From Chlamydiia bacterium (GTDB lineage Bacteria; Chlamydiota; Chlamydiia; Chlamydiales; FEN-1388): 19,215 bases of DNA. The stretch covers positions 14,983 through 34,197 of the forward strand of contig PMZB01000247.1 in assembly GCA_003170575.1 (NCBI GenBank), written 5' to 3'. A model generated the notes under the pieces. That model was not told the origin of the DNA, made no database searches, and saw only the letters and a program-made list of their open reading frames with translations. Position 1 is the stretch's first letter, and every line of letters starts with the position of its first letter. Of this stretch, positions 6,934 to 14,192 are shown one piece after another. The translations under genes and the position numbers were made by a program.

Positions 6934-7003
6934 ATGTGCCTGCCTTACGATGATCTTTTCTGGAGCGTAGCGACAAAAAAAGATCATCGGAAAGCAAGCA
7001 CAT
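6934..7003. repeat. 70-bp palindromic element readable on both strands
   Basis: Left arm 6934-6959 and right arm 6978-7003 are 26 nt each and complementary at 23 positions, around an 18-nt loop (6960-6977) holding GGAGCGTAGCGAC. The core CGATGATCTTTT is perfectly matched. Both strands are open and begin with ATG-TGC, giving nearly the same peptide wording (MCL, DDLF, KDHRKA). It lies between the HAD gene and the large secreted protein gene, ending 26 nt before the latter's ATG. It resembles, in design but not in sequence that I can name, the palindromic elements of intracellular bacteria. Confidence 0.8.
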
Positions 7004-7029
7004 CGCGTCCATATCTTGAGGCATTCCCT

Positions 7030-9357
7030 ATGAAAAAAGTGATATTATTGGTCTTCTGCATATGTTCTACTTTTGGCTTTGGGTTGGATCGAGGTGTTGC
7101 TCGGCAGCTTGAACAACTCATGAATAATGCTGTGGGGGTTGTTTCTACATTTCCTGAGGAAGTTCGGACCAGACGCTCTGGCGGAGTGGAGCAAAAAATT
7201 GAGATTTCTGATGACGGGGTGTTAACTCTCTCCTTTTCTTTTCTGTGTTATCCGGCGCCTGAGGAAGGCAAAAAAGCTAAACTCGCACGAGCAGTAACGC
7301 GCAAATCATTTGTGCTTGGCCAATTGAAGGCCAACTCTACAAAACGATATGAAGTCAATCTCCACCTGAACACCATCTCGTTTTATGACCACGGGCTAGC
7401 TTGGGTAATCGCGTTTCGAAGCAAAGTAGATCTAGAACGTGCTTCTAAGCTTCTTTTCCAGCTGATCACAAGTGCAGACGAAACCATGCCGCAAAAGGTC
7501 GATGCGGCAAAAATGGCCAAAGATGCAGGGTTTCGATACGTTGTATTTGCTCCGCGCGCACCCTCCGTTGAGGACGAAATTCGGCTGCTACGGGGCCCAG
7601 AACTGTCCTCCAACGTGATTGCCTGGCTTACAAAAAATGAACCAAGCCTTACAAGCGAACTTCTTGCCGAGTCATATAATGCCTTCCCCCTCTTTTTCTA
7701 TGATCTCAGCGTTCTTAATGAATCGCCCTTTTATACGGTATCTTTTCCTGGCATGACGACTTTTTTCCCCTGCACTATAGCCAAAGAGTATGAGCAGTCA
7801 GTTTTTTCTGATGACGAAGCAGGATTAAAAAATTTTTTCCATGACTCTCCCTATGTTGGTATACGTTTTCAGAATATGCCTTCCTACATACCCTGCGAGG
7901 CAATTCTTTGTTTGGAAAGCGAAAAGAAAATGAATCAACAGGCAAAAGCTCGGGGTATAGATAAAGATGTAGAGATCGCTCAACAGACGCCTGCCTATTT
8001 TGATCCTCAAATACCTGAAGGACCTTTTTCGGTGTGGTTCACAGGGCTTAATGAAAATTCCGATGACATTTTTCGATATCTTATCTGGACAAAAAAAATT
8101 ACAAGAGAAAATCTTTCAAAGGTACTCTACAGGGAGTTTCCTGCGCTTTCAACTCTTCTCAAAACAAAAAGCAGATATAGAAAGGATCTTTCCCTTGAGG
8201 ACTGTTTGACCATGCGCATGTCTAGCCTCTACTCCATTTGGAGTGGGCTTTCTTCATTTTCCAAAAAGGTGCTCATGGTTGCGTGTTATGCCCAGGACCT
8301 TGGAACACCTTTTGGACCAGATGAGGATCTTTATTGTAACTCTTGGCCGCTTGCTCTTTGTGTGGCAGAAAAATTAGGATTGCAAGAAAACGAAAAAGTC
8401 GCCGTCCGCCTGTTGCTTCATGATCAGCCATTACCTGGCGGCAAACCTGATAAAAAGGAAAATGGCTTTTCCATATTCCTACAAGAGGCAAAAGAAGCTG
8501 CAGACCTTGGGTTAAGTTTGGGCGAATGGATGTCTCTAAAGATGTGTTTTGATCTTGTACTCTCAAACCAATTTAGAGCTGCCCCAGGAAACATAACTGT
8601 CCCGATGAATAAATTGAACCATGCGGCAAAAAACTACTCAAATTTACTCCCATTCGGCATTCCATTTGGAACCTCAGTTTTTAAAGGGACTTTTCCTACA
8701 CATGACATTGTCTCGGCCTATATATGGGAGGTGCTAGACCAGAAGCATAGAGAAGGCATTGCATTAAAGAGGTGCAGAGAAAGATACGAAAAATTGATGA
8801 TTGAAAAGCCTAAATCTCCATGGAAAGGAAGATTTTGGGAATGGGTTGATAGAGAGTGCGCTAAAGACAAGCTTTATCCACAAGCCTATCTGAATTCAGA
8901 CGAGGAACGCGCTGAATACCGTGCTGTATTCGAAAATGGGCATCTTGCGTCACCTTCTTATCCTGCCGATCAGGAAGTGGAGCTTCTCTTTGTAGTTGAT
9001 AGGTGGGGGAGGCTCTATATAGCACCTCAAAAAATAGCAAAAAGCAAGGAAGAAGTGGGGTTTTCTCATGCTTCTTTTTTTGCAGGAAGCCCAATTGCAG
9101 CTGCAGGAAAATTAGTGATTCGGAACCAACAGATTGTTCTGATTAATGATCATAGCAGCCGGTATCCTTCAGGCCCAGATGAAATGAAAATCCTTCTAGA
9201 AGTACTCCAAAAGGCTGATGTTCCAATTGAAGAAATAAAGGTAGACACTCGAGACCAAACGGGCCACGGAAAATCCTGGGAAGCAGCTCAAAAATTTTTG
9301 AGCGAGATGCAGAAAGATATCCAAAACATTACATCCCAATCCACTGACGCCGAGTGA
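7030..9357 (+). CDS. Large secreted protein of unknown function
   Basis: A 775-residue protein with a signal peptide (MKKVILLVFCICSTFGFG, residues 1-18) and no clear further membrane segment, so it is probably periplasmic or exported. I do not recognise the body. The C-terminal part has a distinctive block: VVDRWGRLYIAP (655-666), then FSHASFFAGSPIAAAGKL (678-695) and ISSRYP-like INDHSSRYPSG (705-715). This recalls a C-terminal module with HSSF, AAG and SGHYxP phrases that I remember from effector-like proteins, here with SSRY for SGHY; that link is from memory and unproven. The frame is open to 6934 through the palindromic element, but ATG 7030 has a GAGG ribosome site eight bases upstream and starts the signal peptide. 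The 3' end overlaps the convergent gene by 29 nt. Confidence 0.85.
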   Translation: MKKVILLVFCICSTFGFGLDRGVARQLEQLMNNAVGVVSTFPEEVRTRRSGGVEQKIEISDDGVLTLSFSFLCYPAPEEGKKAKLARAVTRKSFVLGQLKANSTKRYEVNLHLNTISFYDHGLAWVIAFRSKVDLERASKLLFQLITSADETMPQKVDAAKMAKDAGFRYVVFAPRAPSVEDEIRLLRGPELSSNVIAWLTKNEPSLTSELLAESYNAFPLFFYDLSVLNESPFYTVSFPGMTTFFPCTIAKEYEQSVFSDDEAGLKNFFHDSPYVGIRFQNMPSYIPCEAILCLESEKKMNQQAKARGIDKDVEIAQQTPAYFDPQIPEGPFSVWFTGLNENSDDIFRYLIWTKKITRENLSKVLYREFPALSTLLKTKSRYRKDLSLEDCLTMRMSSLYSIWSGLSSFSKKVLMVACYAQDLGTPFGPDEDLYCNSWPLALCVAEKLGLQENEKVAVRLLLHDQPLPGGKPDKKENGFSIFLQEAKEAADLGLSLGEWMSLKMCFDLVLSNQFRAAPGNITVPMNKLNHAAKNYSNLLPFGIPFGTSVFKGTFPTHDIVSAYIWEVLDQKHREGIALKRCRERYEKLMIEKPKSPWKGRFWEWVDRECAKDKLYPQAYLNSDEERAEYRAVFENGHLASPSYPADQEVELLFVVDRWGRLYIAPQKIAKSKEEVGFSHASFFAGSPIAAAGKLVIRNQQIVLINDHSSRYPSGPDEMKILLEVLQKADVPIEEIKVDTRDQTGHGKSWEAAQKFLSEMQKDIQNITSQSTDAE

Positions 9358-9820
9358 TAATTTTTGGTTTTTTGAGAGGCGGTTTTTTCTCAGGAGGCGC
9401 CGCTTCTTTTTCAGGACTTTTTGCTTCCTCTTTTTTCGGGGGGGGTGCTGCTGGCGGTTTAGCTCCTATTTTTTTCGCAAGCTCTTTGATAAAACCCTCA
9501 TTTTTTTTTCTTTGCTCTTCAAGCTGCTGCCACTGCTTTTGCGAGAAGTTTTGCGGTCGTGAAACATACCGCCTATAGTCGCTTGGCGCTATCTTATTCT
9601 TAGTGAATAAAGAGTCCACTTGTGAGGCAAGCTCTTCGTTCATTTTTTTGCCTTTAATAAATATGTCGGACACAATAGCTCTCTCCTCTCCACGCTCTTC
9701 TGGTACAGCTGCTTTTTGAGGAACTTCTTTTTTGACAGGTGGTGCTTTCCGAGCATGAGCCTTCTGTGCACTTGCTGCGGCTTCAAAAATATTTTTTGGC
9801 TTCGACAAATCTTCTGGCAT
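9329..9820 (-). CDS. Small charged Lys/Pro/Ala-rich protein next to greA
   Basis: A 163-residue, strongly basic protein without signal peptide or membrane segment. The N-terminal 45 residues are low complexity (Ala, Lys, Pro). A more ordered core (about 50-120) contains SQVDSLFTKNKIAPSDYRRY and FSQKQWQQLEEQRKK, followed by a tail of Pro, Lys, Glu and Ala repeats (about 121-158). It starts at ATG 9820 with no clear Shine-Dalgarno and is divergent from greA. In Chlamydia trachomatis I recall an uncharacterised small gene beside greA; this may be its counterpart, which would support a conserved pair. Function is unknown; disordered ends suggest a binding or scaffold role. The end overlaps the convergent gene by 29 nt. 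Confidence 0.75.
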   Translation of the reverse strand: MPEDLSKPKNIFEAAASAQKAHARKAPPVKKEVPQKAAVPEERGEERAIVSDIFIKGKKMNEELASQVDSLFTKNKIAPSDYRRYVSRPQNFSQKQWQQLEEQRKKNEGFIKELAKKIGAKPPAAPPPKKEEAKSPEKEAAPPEKKPPLKKPKIITRRQWIGM

Positions 9821-9900
9821 ACATGGATTAAATAGCTACCCTTGGTGATATTTTTTTATCCACACAAATGCCTTTAAGAGAAAGGAAATTCTGCTAACTT

Positions 9901-9930
9901 TTGAAAAAAAATGGTACGAGGTGGTATCCT
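9901..9930 (+). promoter_or_regulatory. Putative sigma70-type promoter for greA
   Basis: TTGAAA (9901-9906) and TATCCT (9925-9930) are separated by 18 bases. They match five of six and four of six consensus positions. Initiation near 9937 would give a leader of about 23 nt containing the AAGGA ribosome site of greA. It is the best candidate in the 139-nt divergent region. Confidence 0.45.
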
Positions 9931-9959
9931 TTCCCAAAGAATAAGAGGGAAGGAAGAAG

Positions 9960-12110
9960 ATGACGTATGTTGAGGAGATTCGATCAAGAGTAGCAACAAG
10001 AGATTACAATAAGGTCATGGTGCTCTGGCAAGAGTACTGTGAGAATGATGAGCTTGATGCCGAAGAGCTTATCCAAATTTTGCAAATTTTAAGACAATCT
10101 GATTTTGCAAAACAGTTCGGGCAATATGTTGAGGCTATTTTGCCTCTGGTCATGACGGTAAATGACGATGATCTCCGGTTCGAAGTTCTTAAGGCAGTAT
10201 ATGATGTGCAATCATCTAATAGTCAGCCCCTTTATGAGCTTGCTCTTGAACTTATAAAGACGCGATTCAGTAAAGATCCTATATTCCAAGAAAAGCTGCG
10301 ATTAGTAGGATTAAGATCCAAAGATAATTTCCAAGGGGTGCTTTCTAATTTTCTCCTTCTTAATCATGTTGCAAAAGGTAATTATGTGCTTCACACAGGT
10401 GGCTGGGGTGTTGGCGAAATTGTGGATTTTTCCTTTTTGCGAGAACAAGTAACTGTCAGGTTTGAAAACCTTGGCGGGGGCAAACGGGATATTTCGTTTA
10501 AAAGTGCTTTTCGGTCGCTTCTGCCCCTAACTCTCGATCATTTTTACGTGCAACGATATGTGGATCCAGAAAAGTTAGCCAAACAAGCCAAGGAAGATCC
10601 TGTGAGGTTTGTGATGCGCCTTTTGAACGATATAGGCCGAAAGACACCTGCAGAGATCAAAGAGCTTTTAGTGGATCATATAATGGAGGCAGATGTCTAT
10701 TCAAAATGGTGGCAGCTAGCTCGGTCGCGCATCAAAAAAGACGGACGAATTGATGTTCCTGCTAACCCAAGAGAACAACTTTCTGTGCGGAAAGAAATTC
10801 TTTCTCCCCTGGGAAGGCTAGAAAAAGCCCTCTGCGGCAAAGAAGAATTTCATGATCTTCTTAATGCCCTCTACGCAACTGTGAGGGACTGTCCAGAATT
10901 GGCAAGAAACAAAGAAACAGCGGGAAAAATCTTAGACCAAGCACACGAACTTGTGACGATGCAAGGCATCGCTGATGCTGATAGACTGCAGGTCTATTTA
11001 TTTGTAGATCAGATCATGGGCAATGATAAATATAGGGCCGCTATTAAGGAGGTTGTACAGGGATTAACCAATGTGCCCCAAACATGTGCTAAGATGGCTA
11101 TCATTGCTTTTCGCAAATCCCTTTTACAAGAAGTAAGAGTGTACCGGAAAGATTGGGAAAAGGTTTTTGCAGAAAGCTTGCTTCTTGTGGATCCAGTTCA
11201 GATAAAAGACTATCTACTCAAAGAACTTTTGAGCCTTCCCTCGCATTCTCTTTTGGAAAAAAGATTGCATGATCTTGTAGAGCACCCAGTACTTTATCCA
11301 GAAGCGTTTTTATGGTACTTCCAGAAAGCGGTGGCCTCTGATGATGCCCCGCTTTTGAATACCCAGAAAGATAAGGAACATTTTTTTGAGAGCTTTCTTC
11401 TTCTCATGAGCACTATGGAGCGGAAAAAGGAACAGAGAGATTTTGCGAAGAAAATGTACTCGATCCTTACTGGGGAAAGGTTTCAGATAGTACGGGATTT
11501 TCTTAAAACTACAGATGAAGTGTATGCGCGGGAGTTTTTGTTGCTTGCTTCCAAATGCAGTTCTCTTACCCGCCACGACCAGAACATATTGAAGTCTCTA
11601 GTAGATGTAGTTCATAAGGAAACAGTACAGCGCACGCCTGGCGATGATGCAACAGTCATTTGGACTACAGAAGAAGGGTATTTTCGTACCAAAGACAAAA
11701 TCCTTCACATTGGCACCCTTGAAGTGGTTGAAAATGCAAAAGAAATTGAAGCAGCCCGTGCCCATGGAGATCTTCGAGAAAATGCTGAGTATAAAGCCGC
11801 TTTAGAAAAAAGAAGCCGCCTTCAGAATGAATTAAAGGAGCTTTCTGAGCAGTTTAACCATGCTCGTATCATTACTCCGGCGGATGTGTCTACTGACTAT
11901 GTCGGGATTGGTTCGAAAGTTACACTTAAGAGAAAATCGGGCGGAGAAGTTACCTATACGATCCTTGGTCAATGGGATGCGGATGTAGAGAAAAATATTT
12001 TATCCCGTCAATCAAAACTAGCTCAGACCCTTATTGGAAAAGAGATTGGAAATTCCTTTGAATTTCTTGGGGAACCTGTTACAGTGACAAAGATTGAAAG
12101 TTATGTGTAA
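9960..12110 (+). CDS. greA: Transcription elongation factor GreA with long N-terminal extension
   Basis: A 716-residue protein. The C-terminal ~160 residues (from about 559, TPGDD) are a complete GreA: a coiled-coil domain with the acidic tip GDLRENAEY (603-611), which enters the RNA polymerase secondary channel and helps cleave backtracked RNA, and a globular domain ending EPVTVTKIESYV. The preceding ~555 residues are helical, without membrane segments or a motif I know; near residues 140-160 the phrase VLHTGGWGVGEIVDF resembles a small SH3/CarD-like beta unit. Ordinary GreA has about 160 residues; this length is the one I know from chlamydial GreA, so the extension is probably lineage-conserved rather than a chance fusion. 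ATG 9960 follows AAGGA by five bases. The rdgB-like gene follows after 15 nt. Confidence 0.95.
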   Translation: MTYVEEIRSRVATRDYNKVMVLWQEYCENDELDAEELIQILQILRQSDFAKQFGQYVEAILPLVMTVNDDDLRFEVLKAVYDVQSSNSQPLYELALELIKTRFSKDPIFQEKLRLVGLRSKDNFQGVLSNFLLLNHVAKGNYVLHTGGWGVGEIVDFSFLREQVTVRFENLGGGKRDISFKSAFRSLLPLTLDHFYVQRYVDPEKLAKQAKEDPVRFVMRLLNDIGRKTPAEIKELLVDHIMEADVYSKWWQLARSRIKKDGRIDVPANPREQLSVRKEILSPLGRLEKALCGKEEFHDLLNALYATVRDCPELARNKETAGKILDQAHELVTMQGIADADRLQVYLFVDQIMGNDKYRAAIKEVVQGLTNVPQTCAKMAIIAFRKSLLQEVRVYRKDWEKVFAESLLLVDPVQIKDYLLKELLSLPSHSLLEKRLHDLVEHPVLYPEAFLWYFQKAVASDDAPLLNTQKDKEHFFESFLLLMSTMERKKEQRDFAKKMYSILTGERFQIVRDFLKTTDEVYAREFLLLASKCSSLTRHDQNILKSLVDVVHKETVQRTPGDDATVIWTTEEGYFRTKDKILHIGTLEVVENAKEIEAARAHGDLRENAEYKAALEKRSRLQNELKELSEQFNHARIITPADVSTDYVGIGSKVTLKRKSGGEVTYTILGQWDADVEKNILSRQSKLAQTLIGKEIGNSFEFLGEPVTVTKIESYV

Positions 12111-12125
12111 AAGAGGCTTCCCATT

Positions 12126-12731
12126 GTGGAACTTGTACTCGTCTCTTTTCATCCAGAAAAGGTGAGAGAGCTTAAGCGAATCCTCCAAGAAAATCTTCCT
12201 GATGTTCACCTAATGTCTCTTCTGGATTTTCCTGCGTATAGGGATCAAAAAGATCTAGGAGAAACATCGGAAACTAGATCTGTGCAAAGAGCTACCTCAG
12301 CAGTAACCTTTCTGTCTAAACCATGCCTTGCTGATGATTCTGGGCTTATTATCCCAACCCTAGGTAAAGAGCGCATGTTTCATGAGGAGCGGCATCATTC
12401 CGGCCTCTACTTGCCAGATACCAAGAAGGTTTTGCGCGATTTAAAGAATGTAGACGAAGCAAGAAGAGACGCCTTTCTTGAATGCTCGTTATCTTTTGCT
12501 ACGCCCGAACATGGTCTTGTCCGTACAGCTACATGTCGTATGGAAGGATTTATCTCTGCACAAGAAAAAGGGGCAACACCATTCGACTTTGCAACGATCT
12601 TTATCAAGTACGAATACAATAAGACCTTGGCTGAGCTTACCCCCTCCGTCCAATCCCGCATTTCTCACCGGAGAAAAGCCTGCGAAAAGCTTTTACCCTT
12701 TCTTCGCTCGTATTATTTAAAAAAATCATAA
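12126..12731 (+). CDS. rdgB: RdgB/HAM1-family nucleoside triphosphate pyrophosphatase, divergent
   Basis: A 201-residue protein of the HAM1/RdgB family, which hydrolyses dITP, XTP and similar nucleotides to the monophosphate and so keeps them out of DNA. Family features are SFHPEKVREL near the N-terminus (7-16), the catalytic-region ADDSGL (69-74), FLECSLSF (117-124), EGFISAQEKG (140-149), FIKYEYNKTLAEL (159-171) and ISHRRKA (179-185). Several normally conserved pieces are changed: the NAxxK block is altered (about 52-58), the PGxxSARYAG segment after DDSGL is replaced, and GFGYDPIF reads TPFDFATIF. Activity may be reduced or altered. The start is GTG 12126 with AAGAGG nine bases upstream. 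It is probably transcribed with greA. The stop lies in a palindromic repeat. Confidence 0.85.
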   Translation: MELVLVSFHPEKVRELKRILQENLPDVHLMSLLDFPAYRDQKDLGETSETRSVQRATSAVTFLSKPCLADDSGLIIPTLGKERMFHEERHHSGLYLPDTKKVLRDLKNVDEARRDAFLECSLSFATPEHGLVRTATCRMEGFISAQEKGATPFDFATIFIKYEYNKTLAELTPSVQSRISHRRKACEKLLPFLRSYYLKKS

Positions 12732-12773
12732 CATTTCACATATCCCTCCTTCGTCAGGGTATGAGAACTGTTA
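12729..12773. repeat. Palindromic repeat, family A, copy 2
   Basis: Left arm 12729-12747 and right arm 12756-12773 pair imperfectly (two mismatches and one bulged base). The 15-mer TTCACATATCCCTCC at 12735-12749 is identical to 1902-1916. Like copy 1 it begins exactly at the TAA stop of a + strand gene, here the rdgB-like gene. No T-run follows the stem. Confidence 0.75.
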
Positions 12774-12858
12774 CGTTAAATTCCAAGGTCCAACTGAGGA
12801 AATCAACCCTATTTTGAAGATCTATACAAGATGGCAGCTGATAAATGGTTTTAAAGAT

Positions 12859-12890
12859 CAAGCTCTCTCCTCGATCGGGGAGAGAGCTTG
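12859..12890 (-). terminator. Hairpin at the end of the envelope gene cluster
   Basis: Perfect 12-bp arms CAAGCTCTCTCC (12859-12870) and GGAGAGAGCTTG (12879-12890) around an 8-nt loop start eight bases after the stop of the convergent glycosyltransferase gene. On the - strand the stem is followed by ATCTTTAAAA, a weak T-run; on the + strand a run of A follows. A terminator for the - strand cluster is the best reading, possibly aided by other factors. Confidence 0.65.
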
Positions 12891-12898
12891 GAAAAAAT

Positions 12899-14119
12899 TT
12901 ACGCAGCGTCTTGCTTAGCGTCTTTTTCTTCGAGAGCAATTTCTGAAGAAGAGTGGTCTTGTTTGTTGAGTTTGTTTGAAAGAAGATCAACCATCTTGCC
13001 CTCAGATGAAGCCAAACGCCTTTCCATTATCCGCATTTTTTGCTGCATCTTATAAATATCCTTCCTCGCTGCATCCAGAACTCTTTGCACTTCTTTTAAT
13101 TGAGAATCAGCAGTTGGAAGCCAGGAATTTTGCCAATAGTGGACAGCGATTGTTTCTGGGTAAGGATGACAAAAGGCTCTTGGGCCTTTAAGATGATATT
13201 TTTCAAGAACATCATAGAACTTTTCTCTCCAGCTTCTGAAGAAACTGCGCCTTTTGCTAGCGTGATCTTGAGCGAGGGGGTAAAAGTATGTAGCCGGGAA
13301 TATTATGTCGGTATTGCCGGGCTTGTCAATTTCTTGCATTACTGCATGTGTGAAAGGGAAGAAGGTATGATTGATGCTGCGCTCGACTTGGGATGAGAAG
13401 CGAAGATCTGCATCATTCCAGCCATTTCGTATGAGTCGTTTCCAGGCTACCATGATGGGGTGATGCGGACGTGAAGCCATGATCGATATCCCCACCCATA
13501 CCCGATTAAGTGTTGTAGCTGATTTATGGGGGGCTTCAATGCCAGCATAGAAATCATACTTTTCATGGAGTTCAGTCAGAGATTTGTACGCCTCTATGTC
13601 TACATCTAAATAAACCCCTCCGAACCTATCGAGAAGGTCGCACCTGATAATATCAGACTTTTCTCCCCAGTTTTGAGCTTTTTCTACAAGGTCCCAATTG
13701 TCGAGGTTTAATTCTTCTAGCTGTGCTTCAGACCACAGGTGGTATTCCCAATCTGGATGCAGGCGCAACAAAGTTTCCTGAAAATTAGCGAAGTAGGGAG
13801 GAGGTAAATTAGGGCCAAGCCAGATCTGATGGATGATTTTCGGAATTTTCGGATTTTGGCTTGGAGCAACTTTAGAAGGGGCATTTTTCTCGAACAAGGC
13901 TTTGACTTTTTCATAACGAGCAACATCATCGCTATTTGCGAAGATGAATTTAAACTCTGTCTCAGATTTCCCCATGGATTCATCGAAGCTCACTTCTTTG
14001 ATCGGAGAAAAACAGGCTGTCTTTTCCTTTTGTTGTTTTGAGCATCCTGGAAAAAAGAGACTGAGGGTTATCAAGCCGAGGGTCACAGTGAAAACACTGC
14101 TCAAAATAGTCCGTTTCAT
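12899..14119 (-). CDS. Membrane-anchored DXD glycosyltransferase (OCH1/toxin-type)
   Basis: A 406-residue protein with an N-terminal hydrophobic segment ending FFPGCSK (22-28), either a lipobox-like signal or a membrane anchor. The catalytic domain has the hallmarks of the glycosyltransferase group with OCH1 and clostridial glucosylating toxins (Gly_transf_sug): IPKIIHQIWLG (92-102), KSDIIRCDLLDRFGGVY (154-170), the metal- and nucleotide-sugar-binding DXD D172-V-D174, and HYWQNSW (327-333). All key residues appear intact. The C-terminal ~70 residues form a probable coiled coil and a charged tail. The donor and acceptor sugars are unknown. ATG 14119 has AAGGA upstream. The next upstream gene is a related but degenerate paralogue, 73 nt away. 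A hairpin follows the stop. Confidence 0.88.
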   Translation of the reverse strand: MKRTILSSVFTVTLGLITLSLFFPGCSKQQKEKTACFSPIKEVSFDESMGKSETEFKFIFANSDDVARYEKVKALFEKNAPSKVAPSQNPKIPKIIHQIWLGPNLPPPYFANFQETLLRLHPDWEYHLWSEAQLEELNLDNWDLVEKAQNWGEKSDIIRCDLLDRFGGVYLDVDIEAYKSLTELHEKYDFYAGIEAPHKSATTLNRVWVGISIMASRPHHPIMVAWKRLIRNGWNDADLRFSSQVERSINHTFFPFTHAVMQEIDKPGNTDIIFPATYFYPLAQDHASKRRSFFRSWREKFYDVLEKYHLKGPRAFCHPYPETIAVHYWQNSWLPTADSQLKEVQRVLDAARKDIYKMQQKMRIMERRLASSEGKMVDLLSNKLNKQDHSSSEIALEEKDAKQDAA

Positions 14120-14192
14120 TGTTGATCCTTTTTTTTTGATGAGGTTTCCGAATAAGAGTATCAGGCTTTCTTTTTTGACTCCAGACTCTTTT

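Noticed and set aside
6770..7024. Open frame on the - strand crossing the palindrome
   Set aside because: Its sense-like start comes from the palindrome and the rest is antisense to the HAD gene.
6934..7029. N-terminal extension of the large secreted protein
   Set aside because: These 32 codons are the palindromic element plus spacer; the signal peptide and ribosome site favour ATG 7030.
9354..9578. Gly/Phe/Ser-rich open frame on the + strand
   Set aside because: It is the reverse of the Lys/Pro/Ala-rich low-complexity coding sequence and has no separate support.
12729..12773. Intrinsic terminator for the greA-rdgB transcript
   Set aside because: The stem is imperfect and no T-run follows; the shared 15-mer marks it as a repeat, though it may affect 3' ends.
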